Shown here: in pieces, positions 43,662 to 51,725 of the stretch
How positions within the stretch are numbered: position 1 is the stretch's first letter
Layout: the number at the start of each line of letters is the position of its first letter
Assembly (NCBI RefSeq): GCF_009184395.1
Contig: NZ_WEIC01000003.1
Coordinates: 310,001-374,000, forward strand
Direction: 5' to 3'
Source: Amylibacter sp. SFDW26
Lineage (GTDB): Bacteria > Pseudomonadota > Alphaproteobacteria > Rhodobacterales > Rhodobacteraceae
DNA: 64,000 nucleotides
Made by a program: the position numbers and the translations under genes
The notes under the pieces: model-generated
Told to the model about the DNA's origin: nothing
Seen by the model: only the letters and a program-made list of their open reading frames with translations
Databases searched by the model: none

Positions 43662-44578
43662 ATGCGCGAATAGGCCTTTTTCAAAGTAGGCCATTGCTGA
43701 AATATCTTTTGGTCTTCATCATAGGGCCAAAGTTTTAATTCATAGACTTTTGCGGGTTCTAGCTGACCATCGACAGATGTGCGCTCATAGCTTTCGTGGT
43801 CTTTGACGAACTCAAACCCAAGCCCTTCGCAAAGCTTTTCTCCCTCCATCGAGTAGGCAACAGCGCAAATGGCTTCCGTAATTATACCCGCTTCGGCAAT
43901 ACCCGCAATCTGATCAAAGAATGCGTTTAACATCATCACGCGGGTTTTATAATTTCGGTCTGACAAGATCACCGATAGATCAAGGAAATAGATTTTATAA
44001 CACCCAGGCAATCCCAACAGTTCAATATTCTTTGACGACAGTTTGGAATTATAGGATTTCCCAGAAACGATCTGGTTATACGCCTCATCCTTTACGGGGA
44101 TGAAAAACCAATAACCCACGATATCCGAATTGTTACGCACCAAAATGCGCCCACAATCGGCCAACATTTCATGCAGTTGAACCCATTGTTTATGACTACC
44201 TAGAGCATCGTCAGAAATGCTTTCAATGGTTTCATCATCCAGATCAATTAGTTTTGTGGTCAGCGTGTCAAAATCCAACCCCATTTGCAGGCAATGACTG
44301 AAGTCATGCACCTCGTATGATTTGCTGTTGTGCACATCGCTAACCTCGGATTTTTGAACAGAGGCGCGGATCAATTCTTCGAAGTCATCGATCCCAATTT
44401 GCAATTCACGTCGAAGCGCAATGATATGATGAACCTGTGGGACGACACCCATATTTTCCCAACGACCAACAGTACGTGCGGTCGCCCCAACACGGCGCGC
44501 TAGTTCTTGTTGTGTCAGCCCACTTGATTTTCTTTTTGCAAAAATCTCCCTGCTCAACGGGGTTTCTTTTTTATTCAT
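43658..44578 (-). CDS. XRE-type regulator with acetyltransferase-like C-terminus
   Basis: A 306-residue protein. The N-terminal Cro/C1 HTH is clear: KSSGLTQQELARRVGATART and VGRWENMGVVPQ. The last ~150 residues look like a GNAT-related fold: DIVGYWFFIPVKDEAYNQIV, YKIYFLDLSVILSDRNYKTR and GEKLCEGLGFEFVKDHESY, the last resembling the acetyl-CoA motif end of GNAT proteins, though the pyrophosphate loop is not obvious. It may be a sensor rather than an enzyme. Confidence 0.78.
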   Translation of the reverse strand: MNKKETPLSREIFAKRKSSGLTQQELARRVGATARTVGRWENMGVVPQVHHIIALRRELQIGIDDFEELIRASVQKSEVSDVHNSKSYEVHDFSHCLQMGLDFDTLTTKLIDLDDETIESISDDALGSHKQWVQLHEMLADCGRILVRNNSDIVGYWFFIPVKDEAYNQIVSGKSYNSKLSSKNIELLGLPGCYKIYFLDLSVILSDRNYKTRVMMLNAFFDQIAGIAEAGIITEAICAVAYSMEGEKLCEGLGFEFVKDHESYERTSVDGQLEPAKVYELKLWPYDEDQKIFQQWPTLKKAYSRI

Positions 44579-44789
44579 TTTTAGCCTGCCACCCCAGTTT
44601 TAAAGCACTTAGTCGGGAATTTGAAATCGGACACTGATGTCTACTACGTCCTATCTTACCACAATAAAAAACCTACTTATACATGACTGAATCCATTATC
44701 CTTGTAAGCGTCAAAGTAAGCATATTAAATTCAATATTAGAATTTTAATTTTGATCTTTATAGTGGTTTAACGAGTACTTTTTATACAT

Positions 44790-44827
44790 AGGGTGGTTTT
44801 TGACGGTCTTCCTGCAAGAACCACCCT
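44790..44827 (+). terminator. 9-bp hairpin upstream of the XRE promoter region
   Basis: AGGGTGGTT pairs perfectly with AACCACCCT across a 20-base loop, followed by ATTTTTAA on the plus strand. No plus-strand gene precedes it, so it either ends an unseen small RNA or protects the 3' end of the leftward GST transcript on the other strand. Confidence 0.45.
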
Positions 44828-44831
44828 ATTT

Positions 44832-45497
44832 TTAAGGCTTTATAGCACCACCCACACTAATTTGAGTTTGTCCTGACATACATTTTTCAATTGCGGGTCG
44901 TGCGGCACATAGATCAAAACACATTTTAATTGCAGGATACCGTTTCAAAATATCATCCATAGGTACAAACCATGTAATCAACATAACCAGATAGATATCA
45001 GCAAAGCTGAAGCGGTCACCCAAATGATAAGGTCCATTTTTTTGTAGATAAACTTCTACGCACTCCCATGCATCGTAAAGGTTTTCCACTGCGGTCGCTT
45101 TAAACGCAGCTTCGGTTTCCAATGACTGTCCAAAGCGGTCAGGGTAATAAAACGTCCGGTAAAATGCTTGAACAGTATTGGACAAATAAATTAGTGATTG
45201 CAGGAATGCTCCGCGTAAAGGGTCATTTGATAATGGTGCAAGGGCATCAAGCCCATGATGATCAATCAGATACAATCCTATCGCAGCAGATTCGTATATC
45301 ACTTCTCCCTTAGGCGTAATCAAAGTTGGCACACGTCCTGTTGGGTTCACCTTTAGATAGTCCGCACCTCTATTTTCACTAGCTTCAATATCAATGGAAA
45401 CCAATTTATACGGCAAACCAGCCTCTTCCAGAACTGCCTGAGGGGCAAAGCTTGCTGTGCCTTCAGACCAATAAAGTGTATACATATTATGTGCCAT
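44832..45497 (-). CDS. Glutathione S-transferase family protein
   Basis: A 221-residue GST: N-terminal thioredoxin-like domain YTLYWSEGTASFAPQAVLEE with the NPTGRVPTLITPKG cis-Pro and ESAAIGLYL motifs, then the helical domain with YHLGDRFSFADIYLVMLITW. It resembles ligand-binding GSTs of unknown substrate. The start is uncertain (MAHNMYTLYW or the inner MYTLYW); the longer frame is unlikely. Confidence 0.9.
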   Translation of the reverse strand: MAHNMYTLYWSEGTASFAPQAVLEEAGLPYKLVSIDIEASENRGADYLKVNPTGRVPTLITPKGEVIYESAAIGLYLIDHHGLDALAPLSNDPLRGAFLQSLIYLSNTVQAFYRTFYYPDRFGQSLETEAAFKATAVENLYDAWECVEVYLQKNGPYHLGDRFSFADIYLVMLITWFVPMDDILKRYPAIKMCFDLCAARPAIEKCMSGQTQISVGGAIKP

Positions 45498-45543
45498 ATA
45501 GTGAGTGATACCAAACGTTAGAGTACTTATTTTACGGGCACAA

Positions 45544-46251
45544 CTATTTGAAACGGTTATTGGCAACAGGTTCGTTGAATTTCGTATCAAGGTTAGATTG
45601 CAATAATTTTGATGCTGCGTATTTCACGCTGCGCGTCGACTTGGTGTCTTTGATTAATTGATCATAGAAAGCCGTATCATAGCTATAAGCTCCGCCAGTC
45701 AGTAGGTCAGCTTCTAAGCGTAAATCACACTGTCTCTTTTCATCGACACTGCAAGGTATATGGGAATTATAGCCCTGCTCTAAATGCCGTGTTTCATGGA
45801 TAAGGACACCCGCTATTTCGACAGGATTGCTGGTCCGTAGCTTATCAATGTTGATATCAACCTGATGTGCTTCGAAATAACTGATGCCAGAGTAGCCAAA
45901 CATTAATCTCTGACTGAAAATTGGATTAACCCGTTTCATCCAATCGTAAAAATCAAATTTTTCAGGCTCAACAGTCATCCTATCAATAAGGAATATTGCA
46001 TGTGCTAACTTCGCCTTGGCTGTTTCACACTCAAACAACTCAAAACTCCATGTTTCATCAAACTGAAAGTCGTTTTGGTATTTGGATTGCCACAGCATAT
46101 TCAATTCAGCGCATTCCCCTTTAGACAGGTTGAAATCTGTATTGCGCGCAGGGGAGAGAATATAAAGGAGCAGGGCGATAAACCCAAAAAACAGCACAAA
46201 AGAGCGTAACTCTTTTCTTTGTGCTTTTATTCTGCCTAAACTGTCGAACAT
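45544..46251 (-). CDS. Putative membrane-anchored zinc metallopeptidase
   Basis: A ~235-residue protein, start uncertain. It has one N-terminal membrane helix (FVLFFGFIALLLYILSPAR) and an extracytoplasmic domain with a zincin-type motif HETRH in AGVLIHETRHLEQGYNSH, followed by ADLLTGGAYSYDTAFYD, where E/D residues could give the third ligand. Two Cys pairs (GECAELN, FECETAK; PCSVDEKRQCD) suggest disulfides. No family recognised; assignment rests on the HExxH motif and context after a helix. Confidence 0.65.
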   Translation of the reverse strand: MFDSLGRIKAQRKELRSFVLFFGFIALLLYILSPARNTDFNLSKGECAELNMLWQSKYQNDFQFDETWSFELFECETAKAKLAHAIFLIDRMTVEPEKFDFYDWMKRVNPIFSQRLMFGYSGISYFEAHQVDINIDKLRTSNPVEIAGVLIHETRHLEQGYNSHIPCSVDEKRQCDLRLEADLLTGGAYSYDTAFYDQLIKDTKSTRSVKYAASKLLQSNLDTKFNEPVANNRFK

Positions 46252-46478
46252 ACGGGTAGTATAAAACAAACCACAGGTGCGTATAGATGCGTAACGCATT
46301 GTTGACTCTGTCACCAACACCCGTTACATCCCCGCTAAATCCATAGGAAGTGCCAAACTTCCGGTCTTGAACTGATCAAGATCGCCACCAGTCAGCGAGT
46401 TTCGCCCACTGGTGTGTTTTGCGTTTGGCCAACCACTTCCTATATTGATGAAATGATAACGGTCGAAAGGGGCCTGAT

Positions 46479-47990
46479 ATGTTTGAGAATTTATCCGATC
46501 GCCTCTCTGGCGTCTTTGACAAGCTTACAAAACAAGGTGCTTTGTCAGATGAAGATGTATCCGTTGCGTTGCGCGAAGTGCGCGTTGCCCTGTTAGAGGC
46601 TGACGTATCCCTGTCTGTTGCGCGTGATTTTATCAAAGCTATTCAGGAAAAAGCCACAGGTCAGAATGTTACGAAATCCGTAACACCGGGCCAACAAGTT
46701 GTGAAAATCGTTCACGACGAAATGGTGCACTTCCTATCAGGCGAAGATGCAAATGCGGGTCAGTTGAAAATTGACAACCCACCTGCCCCAATCTTGATGG
46801 TTGGTTTGCAAGGGGGTGGTAAAACAACCACCACAGCAAAACTTGCAAAACGCCTGCTTGAAAAAGAGAAGAAAAAAGTCCTGATGGCGTCTTTGGACAC
46901 CAACCGCCCAGCGGCGATGGAACAGTTGGCAATTTTGGGTACGCAGATTGGTGTGGACACATTGCCAATCGTCAAAGGTGAAAGCGCTGTAAAAATTGCA
47001 AAGCGTGCAAAACAACAAGCGGCTTTGGGCGGCTATGATGTTTACATGCTGGATACTGCTGGTCGTCTGTCCATTGATGACGCGCTTATGGCAGAGGTTG
47101 AAGCTGTTCGTGATGTGGCAACACCGCGTGAGACATTGTTGGTGGTGGATGGCCTGACAGGTCAAGATGCTGTGCATACGGCAGAAAACTTTGACGAACG
47201 TATTGGCATTTCAGGCGTGGTTCTAACACGTATGGATGGTGATGGCCGTGGTGGTGCAGCACTTTCTATGAAAGCTGTGACTGGGAAACCGATTAAATTC
47301 GTTGGTCTTGGCGAAAAGATGGACGCGTTGGAAGAGTTCCATCCAGAACGTGTTGCTGGCCGTATTTTGGGCATGGGCGATATCGTATCGTTGGTGGAAA
47401 AAGCTCAAGAGACCATTGAGGCTGAACAAGCTGAGCGCATGATGAAGCGCTTTAAAAAGGGTCAGTTCAATATGAACGACCTACGCTCACAGCTTGAGCA
47501 GATGATGAAGATGGGCGGTATGCAAGGCGTGATGGGCATGTTGCCTGGCATGAAAGGCATGTCGAAAAAGATCGAAGAAGCCGGCGGAATTGATGACAAA
47601 GTGTTCACGCGCCAAATCGCTTTGATCCAATCCATGACCAAAAAAGAACGCGCCAACCCGCAAATCATGCAAGCCAGCCGTAAAAAGCGTGTGGCGGCGG
47701 GCGCTGGTCTGTCTGTTTCCGAATTGAACCAACTTTTGAAAATGCAGCGCCAAATGGGCGACATGATGAAGAAGATGGGCAAAGGTGGCATGTTGAAACA
47801 AGCCATGAAGGGCATGATGGGCAAAGGCGGCGATATGCCTGAGATGCCTAAGGATATGGATCCGGGCAAAATGGATCTAAAGGCCATGGAAGAAGCGGCC
47901 AAGAAAATGAACAAAGTGCCAGGTGGTTTGCCTGGTTTGGGCGGTGGCAGCTTGCCACTTGGCCTGTCAGGGTTCGGTAAGAAGAAATGA
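46479..47990 (+). CDS. ffh: Signal recognition particle protein (SRP54)
   Basis: A 503-residue GTPase that targets nascent membrane proteins to FtsY/SecYEG. N domain (SDRLSGVFDKLTKQGALSDE), P-loop GLQGGGKTTTTAKLAKRL, DTAGR in YMLDTAGRLSIDDAL, TRMDGDGRGGAALS and GLGEKMDALEEFHPERVAGR are present. The C-terminal M domain is Met-rich (QLEQMMKMGGMQGVMGM) and ends in a Gly/Met tail. It begins the translation cluster; its stop overlaps the next start (ATGA). Confidence 0.98.
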   Translation: MFENLSDRLSGVFDKLTKQGALSDEDVSVALREVRVALLEADVSLSVARDFIKAIQEKATGQNVTKSVTPGQQVVKIVHDEMVHFLSGEDANAGQLKIDNPPAPILMVGLQGGGKTTTTAKLAKRLLEKEKKKVLMASLDTNRPAAMEQLAILGTQIGVDTLPIVKGESAVKIAKRAKQQAALGGYDVYMLDTAGRLSIDDALMAEVEAVRDVATPRETLLVVDGLTGQDAVHTAENFDERIGISGVVLTRMDGDGRGGAALSMKAVTGKPIKFVGLGEKMDALEEFHPERVAGRILGMGDIVSLVEKAQETIEAEQAERMMKRFKKGQFNMNDLRSQLEQMMKMGGMQGVMGMLPGMKGMSKKIEEAGGIDDKVFTRQIALIQSMTKKERANPQIMQASRKKRVAAGAGLSVSELNQLLKMQRQMGDMMKKMGKGGMLKQAMKGMMGKGGDMPEMPKDMDPGKMDLKAMEEAAKKMNKVPGGLPGLGGGSLPLGLSGFGKKK

Positions 47991-48322
47991 TCACTTGTTC
48001 GCTGACATATGTGATCGACCCTTACAAAGTGGACGATTTTGAGACCTACGCGAAAGCGTGGATTCATCTGGTGAATAAACTGGGTGGCACGCATCACGGT
48101 TATTGGTTCCCGCATGAAGGTGCGAACAACATCGCATATTGCCATTTCTCGTTCCCATCATTGGCAGCTTACGAAGATTACCGTGAACGCATGGCGGCAG
48201 ACGCTGAATGCCAAGCGGCCTATGCTTTTGCAGAAAAAACACGTTGTATCATTTCATACGAGCGCAGCTTTACGCGCCCTGTTTTGGAAGGTGCGTCACC
48301 ACAGGAGCTTGGATTGGTATGA
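47987..48322 (+). CDS. NIPSNAP family protein
   Basis: A 111-residue ferredoxin-like (dimeric alpha/beta barrel) protein: CSLTYVIDPYKVDDFETYAK, HHGYWFPHEGANNIAYCHF and ERSFTRPVLEG. NIPSNAP proteins bind small molecules; the function in bacteria is unclear. Coupled by ATGA overlaps to ffh upstream and a GNAT gene downstream. Confidence 0.88.
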   Translation: MITCSLTYVIDPYKVDDFETYAKAWIHLVNKLGGTHHGYWFPHEGANNIAYCHFSFPSLAAYEDYRERMAADAECQAAYAFAEKTRCIISYERSFTRPVLEGASPQELGLV

Positions 48323-48828
48323 TACAGCCAATTGAAACCGAGCGCCTGATTTTGCGCCGCCCTGCACCGCGTGACCAAGACATCTGTGTGGATTTCTTTA
48401 TGTCCGAACGTGCTGCGGGCGTTGGCGGCCCTTTTGATCTGCACGCAGCATGGCGTCACTTTGCTTATGAGCTTGGTCATTGGGAAATCAATAACTTTGG
48501 CATGTGGGCTGTCACAATGAAGGGTGATGATACCATCCTTGGCTTGATCGGCCCTTGGCATCCTGCGGATTGGCCAGAGCGTGAAATCGGTTGGATGGTC
48601 TTTGGAAACGCCGAAGGTAAAAGCATTGCATATGAGGCAGCAGAAGCTGCCATCAAACATGCCCGTACAGAATTGGGTTGGACTGATTTCGTCAGCTATA
48701 TCAGCGAAGGTTTAGATCGCTCTATCGCATTGGCTGAACGCCTTGGCGCCGCTTTGGATAAAAATGCCAAAGGCCCAGAAGCACACCCATGCCTTGTTTA
48801 CCGTCACCCTATGCAGGAGGCTTTATGA
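48319..48828 (+). CDS. GNAT family N-acetyltransferase (RimJ/RimL type)
   Basis: A 169-residue acetyltransferase: IETERLILRRPAPRDQDICV, then LGLIGPWHPADWPEREIGWM and the acetyl-CoA loop region FGNAEGKSIAYEAAEAAIKH. SYISEGLDRSIALAERLGA is the usual C-terminal helix pattern. The ATG overlaps the NIPSNAP stop; substrate unknown. Confidence 0.92.
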   Translation: MIQPIETERLILRRPAPRDQDICVDFFMSERAAGVGGPFDLHAAWRHFAYELGHWEINNFGMWAVTMKGDDTILGLIGPWHPADWPEREIGWMVFGNAEGKSIAYEAAEAAIKHARTELGWTDFVSYISEGLDRSIALAERLGAALDKNAKGPEAHPCLVYRHPMQEAL

Positions 48829-49127
48829 TGCCTGATGATGTTATTGAACTTGCCGCAGATGTTCTGAAAGGACACCGCGAAAGTATTGATCGTTTGGATG
48901 CCGTGTTGATTTATACTTTGGCCGAACGGTTCAAGCACACCAAAGCTGTTGGCGTGCTGAAAGCAGAACATACACTTCCGCCATCTGACCCGATGCGCGA
49001 AGCCCACCAAATCGAACGTTTGCAACGCATGGCGTTAGATGCAGACTTAGACCCTGAGTTCGCTAAGAAGTTTTTGAACTTCATCATTAGCGAAGTCATC
49101 CAACACCATAAGAAACACCAAGAATGA
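48828..49127 (+). CDS. Chorismate mutase, AroQ type
   Basis: A 99-residue all-helical chorismate mutase: GHRESIDRLDAVLIYTLAER with the catalytic Arg, then KHTKAVGVLKAEHTLPPSDP and REAHQIERLQRMALDADLDP. It converts chorismate to prephenate for Phe/Tyr synthesis. Two ATGs are possible; the second is seven bases from an AGGAGG site and forms TGATG with the GNAT stop. Confidence 0.9.
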   Translation: MPDDVIELAADVLKGHRESIDRLDAVLIYTLAERFKHTKAVGVLKAEHTLPPSDPMREAHQIERLQRMALDADLDPEFAKKFLNFIISEVIQHHKKHQE

Positions 49128-49174
49128 ACGCAGTAAGCACTGCACTCAAATAGCTACTTTAGGAGAAATACATC

Positions 49175-49633
49175 ATGGCTATGAAAATCAGACTGGCCCG
49201 CGGCGGCTCTAAAAAACGTCCATTTTATCGCGTTGTAGCGGCTGACAGCCGTATGCCACGTGACGGTCGTTACGTTGAAAAATTGGGTACATATAACCCA
49301 CTATTGCCAAAAGACAGCGAAGAGCGCGTAAAATTGGATATGGAACGCGTAAACTACTGGTTGGGCGAAGGCGCACAGCCATCTGACCGTGTTGCACGTT
49401 TCCTAGAAGCAGCAGGCGTTTTGGCTAAAACAGAGCGTAACAACCCTGAAAAAGCTGTTCCTGGCAAAAAAGCACAAGAACGCGTTGAAGAAAAAGCTCA
49501 AAAAGTTGCTGACGCTGAAGAAGCTGTTAAGCAAGCTGAAGAAGACGCAAAAGCAGCAGCTGCGGCTCCTGCGGAAGATGTTGCTGAAGCACCAGCTGAA
49601 GAAGCTCCTGCAGAAGAAGCAGCGGCTGAGTAA
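49175..49633 (+). CDS. rpsP: Ribosomal protein bS16
   Basis: A 152-residue bS16: [40 protein letters not shown] and [19 protein letters not shown] make the conserved core of ~80 residues. The remaining ~70 residues are a low-complexity Ala/Glu/Lys tail, as seen in other alphaproteobacteria. An AGGAGA site precedes the ATG. Confidence 0.98.
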   Translation: MAMKIRLARGGSKKRPFYRVVAADSRMPRDGRYVEKLGTYNPLLPKDSEERVKLDMERVNYWLGEGAQPSDRVARFLEAAGVLAKTERNNPEKAVPGKKAQERVEEKAQKVADAEEAVKQAEEDAKAAAAAPAEDVAEAPAEEAPAEEAAAE

Positions 49634-49657
49634 TTGACATTACGCTTGGAGATATAG

Positions 49658-50290
49658 ATGCGCGAATTTTCGCAAGATTTTCAATCCGAGCTTTCTGCAC
49701 TTATGAAGTGGCGCCGCGATGTGCGCCACTTCAAAACTGACACCGTTCCCCAAGATTTAATCCAAGAATGTTTGGACGTCTTCCAAGACGCGCCATCTGT
49801 TGGCTTGTCTGAACCTTGGCGCATTGTGCAGTTAAAAACGGATGCCAGCCGCCAAAAAGCGCTGGAGAATTTTCAATCTGCAAACGCTGATGCATTGGCA
49901 GATTACGATGGTGAAAAAGCCAATCTATATGCATCCTTAAAACTGTCAGGCATGAAAGACGCTCCTGTCCAATTGGCTATATTCTGTGAAGAAGACACAC
50001 CAAAAGGTGGCGGCTTGGGTGCACAAACCATGCCAGAAATGCGCCGCTATTCTGTTGTGGCTGCGATCATGACATTTTGGCTGAAAGCCCGCGCCCATGG
50101 TTTGGGATTGGGGTGGGTTTCCATCCTTGACCCTGATCAGTTGCGCGCAGATTTGGATGTGCCCAACAATTGGACCTTGGTCGCCTATCTGTGCATGGGC
50201 TATCCCCAGCAAGAAACATTGACACCTGAATTGGAAACCGTTGGTTGGGAAGCACGCGACCCTGAACTGACAAAAGTGATTGAGCGATAA
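49658..50290 (+). CDS. bluB: 5,6-dimethylbenzimidazole synthase
   Basis: A 210-residue BluB flavoenzyme that cleaves reduced FMN with O2 to make the lower ligand of cobalamin. MKWRRDVRHFKTD, APSVGLSEPWRIVQL, MPEMRRYSVVAAIMTFWLKA and LGLGWVSILDPDQLRADLDV are typical of BluB rather than general nitroreductases. It lies between rpsP and rimM with short gaps, an accessory gene in a translation operon. Confidence 0.93.
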   Translation: MREFSQDFQSELSALMKWRRDVRHFKTDTVPQDLIQECLDVFQDAPSVGLSEPWRIVQLKTDASRQKALENFQSANADALADYDGEKANLYASLKLSGMKDAPVQLAIFCEEDTPKGGGLGAQTMPEMRRYSVVAAIMTFWLKARAHGLGLGWVSILDPDQLRADLDVPNNWTLVAYLCMGYPQQETLTPELETVGWEARDPELTKVIER

Positions 50291-50291
50291 T

Positions 50292-50819
50292 ATGTCAAAA
50301 TCTGATCTGATCTGTATTGGTGCAATTATCGGTGCCTTTGGTGTTAAGGGCGAATTGCGCGTGAAAAGTTTTTGCGCGGAACCATCTGATATTGGCAATT
50401 ACAATCCTTTAACATCAGAAGATGGTGAACAGAGTTTTGATCTTACGGTCAAAGGCCCCATCAAAGGCGGCTATTCCTGCCGTATCAAAGGCGTTCAATA
50501 CAAAGATCAGGCTGATGCATTACGCGGTATCCGCTTGTTTACGAACCGCGAAAACTTGCCGTCACTGCCAGATGACGAATTCTATCACGCTGATCTGATT
50601 GGGTTGGATGTGATCAATACAGGCGGTGAAAAGCTGGGCCGTATAACGGCAATCCATGACCATGGTGCGGGCGATATGTTGGAAATCGCGGGCAAAGGGA
50701 TCAAGAATACGGTTATGTTGCCATTCACACGTGAAGCGGTTCCAACGGTTGATCTGGCAGCGGGGCGTATCATCACTGATCCGCCAGAGGGTGTATTCCC
50801 AGAGGCCAAAGATGAGTGA
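50292..50819 (+). CDS. rimM: Ribosome maturation factor RimM
   Basis: A 175-residue 30S assembly factor: ICIGAIIGAFGVKGELRVKS at the N-terminus, the linker ENLPSLPDDEFYHADLIGLD and the PRC-barrel half (GRITAIHDHGAGDMLEIAGK, MLPFTREAVPTVDLAAGRI). It binds S19 in the 30S head. The trmD start lies eight bases inside its 3' end. Confidence 0.97.
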   Translation: MSKSDLICIGAIIGAFGVKGELRVKSFCAEPSDIGNYNPLTSEDGEQSFDLTVKGPIKGGYSCRIKGVQYKDQADALRGIRLFTNRENLPSLPDDEFYHADLIGLDVINTGGEKLGRITAIHDHGAGDMLEIAGKGIKNTVMLPFTREAVPTVDLAAGRIITDPPEGVFPEAKDE

Positions 50820-51618
50820 TAAGCCCGCAAAATCCCATGGCCGTTTGGCTGTGCGCCCGACATTGAAACCACGTGAGTTGATGACCAATACGCCTGATAT
50901 ATTTGGCGCGTGGAAAGTTAAAATCATCACGTTGTTTCCAGAACTGTTTCCAGGTGTTTTGGGCGGTTCATTAACAGGCAAAGCCCTGAAAGAGGGTTTG
51001 TGGAGCTTGGAAACAATTGAGTTGCGTGGATATGGCATCGGCAAGCACAAAGATGTGGACAGCCCGCCCGCTGGCGGTGGCGCTGGTATGGTCTTGAAAC
51101 CTGATGTTGTAGGTGCTGCTTTGGAAGATGCGCGTCGTGGTACGCCGATGGATCCGAAAGCGTGGCCTGTTGTGTATCTGTCACCACGAGGCAAACCACT
51201 GACACAAGCAATGGCGCGTGACTTTAGTAAGGCGCAAGGCATGACGCTGCTGTGTGGTCGTTTTGAAGGCGTCGATGAGCGCGTACTAGAAGAATATAAC
51301 GTTCAAGAAGTATCGCTTGGGGATTTCGTTCTGACAGGTGGAGAGATTGCAGCGCAAGCTTTGATCGATGCAACTGTACGCCTATTGCCGAATGTTTTGG
51401 GTAATGAGGAAAGTGCTGTTGATGAAAGCTTTTCCAACGGGCTGTTAGAGCATCCGCAATATACCAAACCTGCGGAATGGAAGGGCCGTAAAATCCCTGA
51501 TGTTTTATTGTCTGGCCATCATGGCAACGTTGATAAATGGCGTCAGGAGCAATCTGATAAGATCACCCAAGAACGCCGCCCTGATTTGTGGGAAAAACAT
51601 ACGGATGATACTGAATAA
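50812..51618 (+). CDS. trmD: tRNA (guanine-N1)-methyltransferase TrmD
   Basis: A 268-residue SPOUT methyltransferase making m1G37 in tRNA. The trefoil-knot SAM site is seen as LLCGRFEGVDERVLEEYNVQ and VSLGDFVLTGGEIAAQALID, and the catalytic region as GGGAGMVLKPDVV. It carries ~30 extra N-terminal residues before VKIITLFPELFPG. The start is the ATG overlapping rimM; the longer frame in rimM is a shadow. Confidence 0.97.
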   Translation: MSDKPAKSHGRLAVRPTLKPRELMTNTPDIFGAWKVKIITLFPELFPGVLGGSLTGKALKEGLWSLETIELRGYGIGKHKDVDSPPAGGGAGMVLKPDVVGAALEDARRGTPMDPKAWPVVYLSPRGKPLTQAMARDFSKAQGMTLLCGRFEGVDERVLEEYNVQEVSLGDFVLTGGEIAAQALIDATVRLLPNVLGNEESAVDESFSNGLLEHPQYTKPAEWKGRKIPDVLLSGHHGNVDKWRQEQSDKITQERRPDLWEKHTDDTE

Positions 51619-51646
51619 GTCCTGAGTGTCGGTTTTCACGCAATAA

Positions 51647-51673
51647 AAATATGTCAATCATATTGACATATTT
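51647..51673. promoter_or_regulatory. 27-bp perfect inverted repeat before the aminotransferase gene
   Basis: AAATATGTCAAT-CAT-ATTGACATATTT, 12-bp arms with a 3-base spacer, 53 bp before the aminotransferase start and 29 bp after the trmD stop. It is AT-rich and has no T-run after it, so an operator is more likely than a terminator. It contains a TTGACA that could be a -35 element. Confidence 0.6.
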
Positions 51674-51725
51674 CCAAATCTTTCACACCTTGCTGCGATT
51701 GAGACATTAATGCGAGGGGATTCTG

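Noticed and set aside
49175-49633. Unusual low-complexity C-terminal tail of ribosomal protein S16
   Set aside because: Ala/Glu-rich extensions of S16 are common in this class.
50656-50811. Long N-terminal extension of TrmD inside rimM
   Set aside because: The extension is the shadow of rimM in another frame; the ATG at 50812 fits the family.
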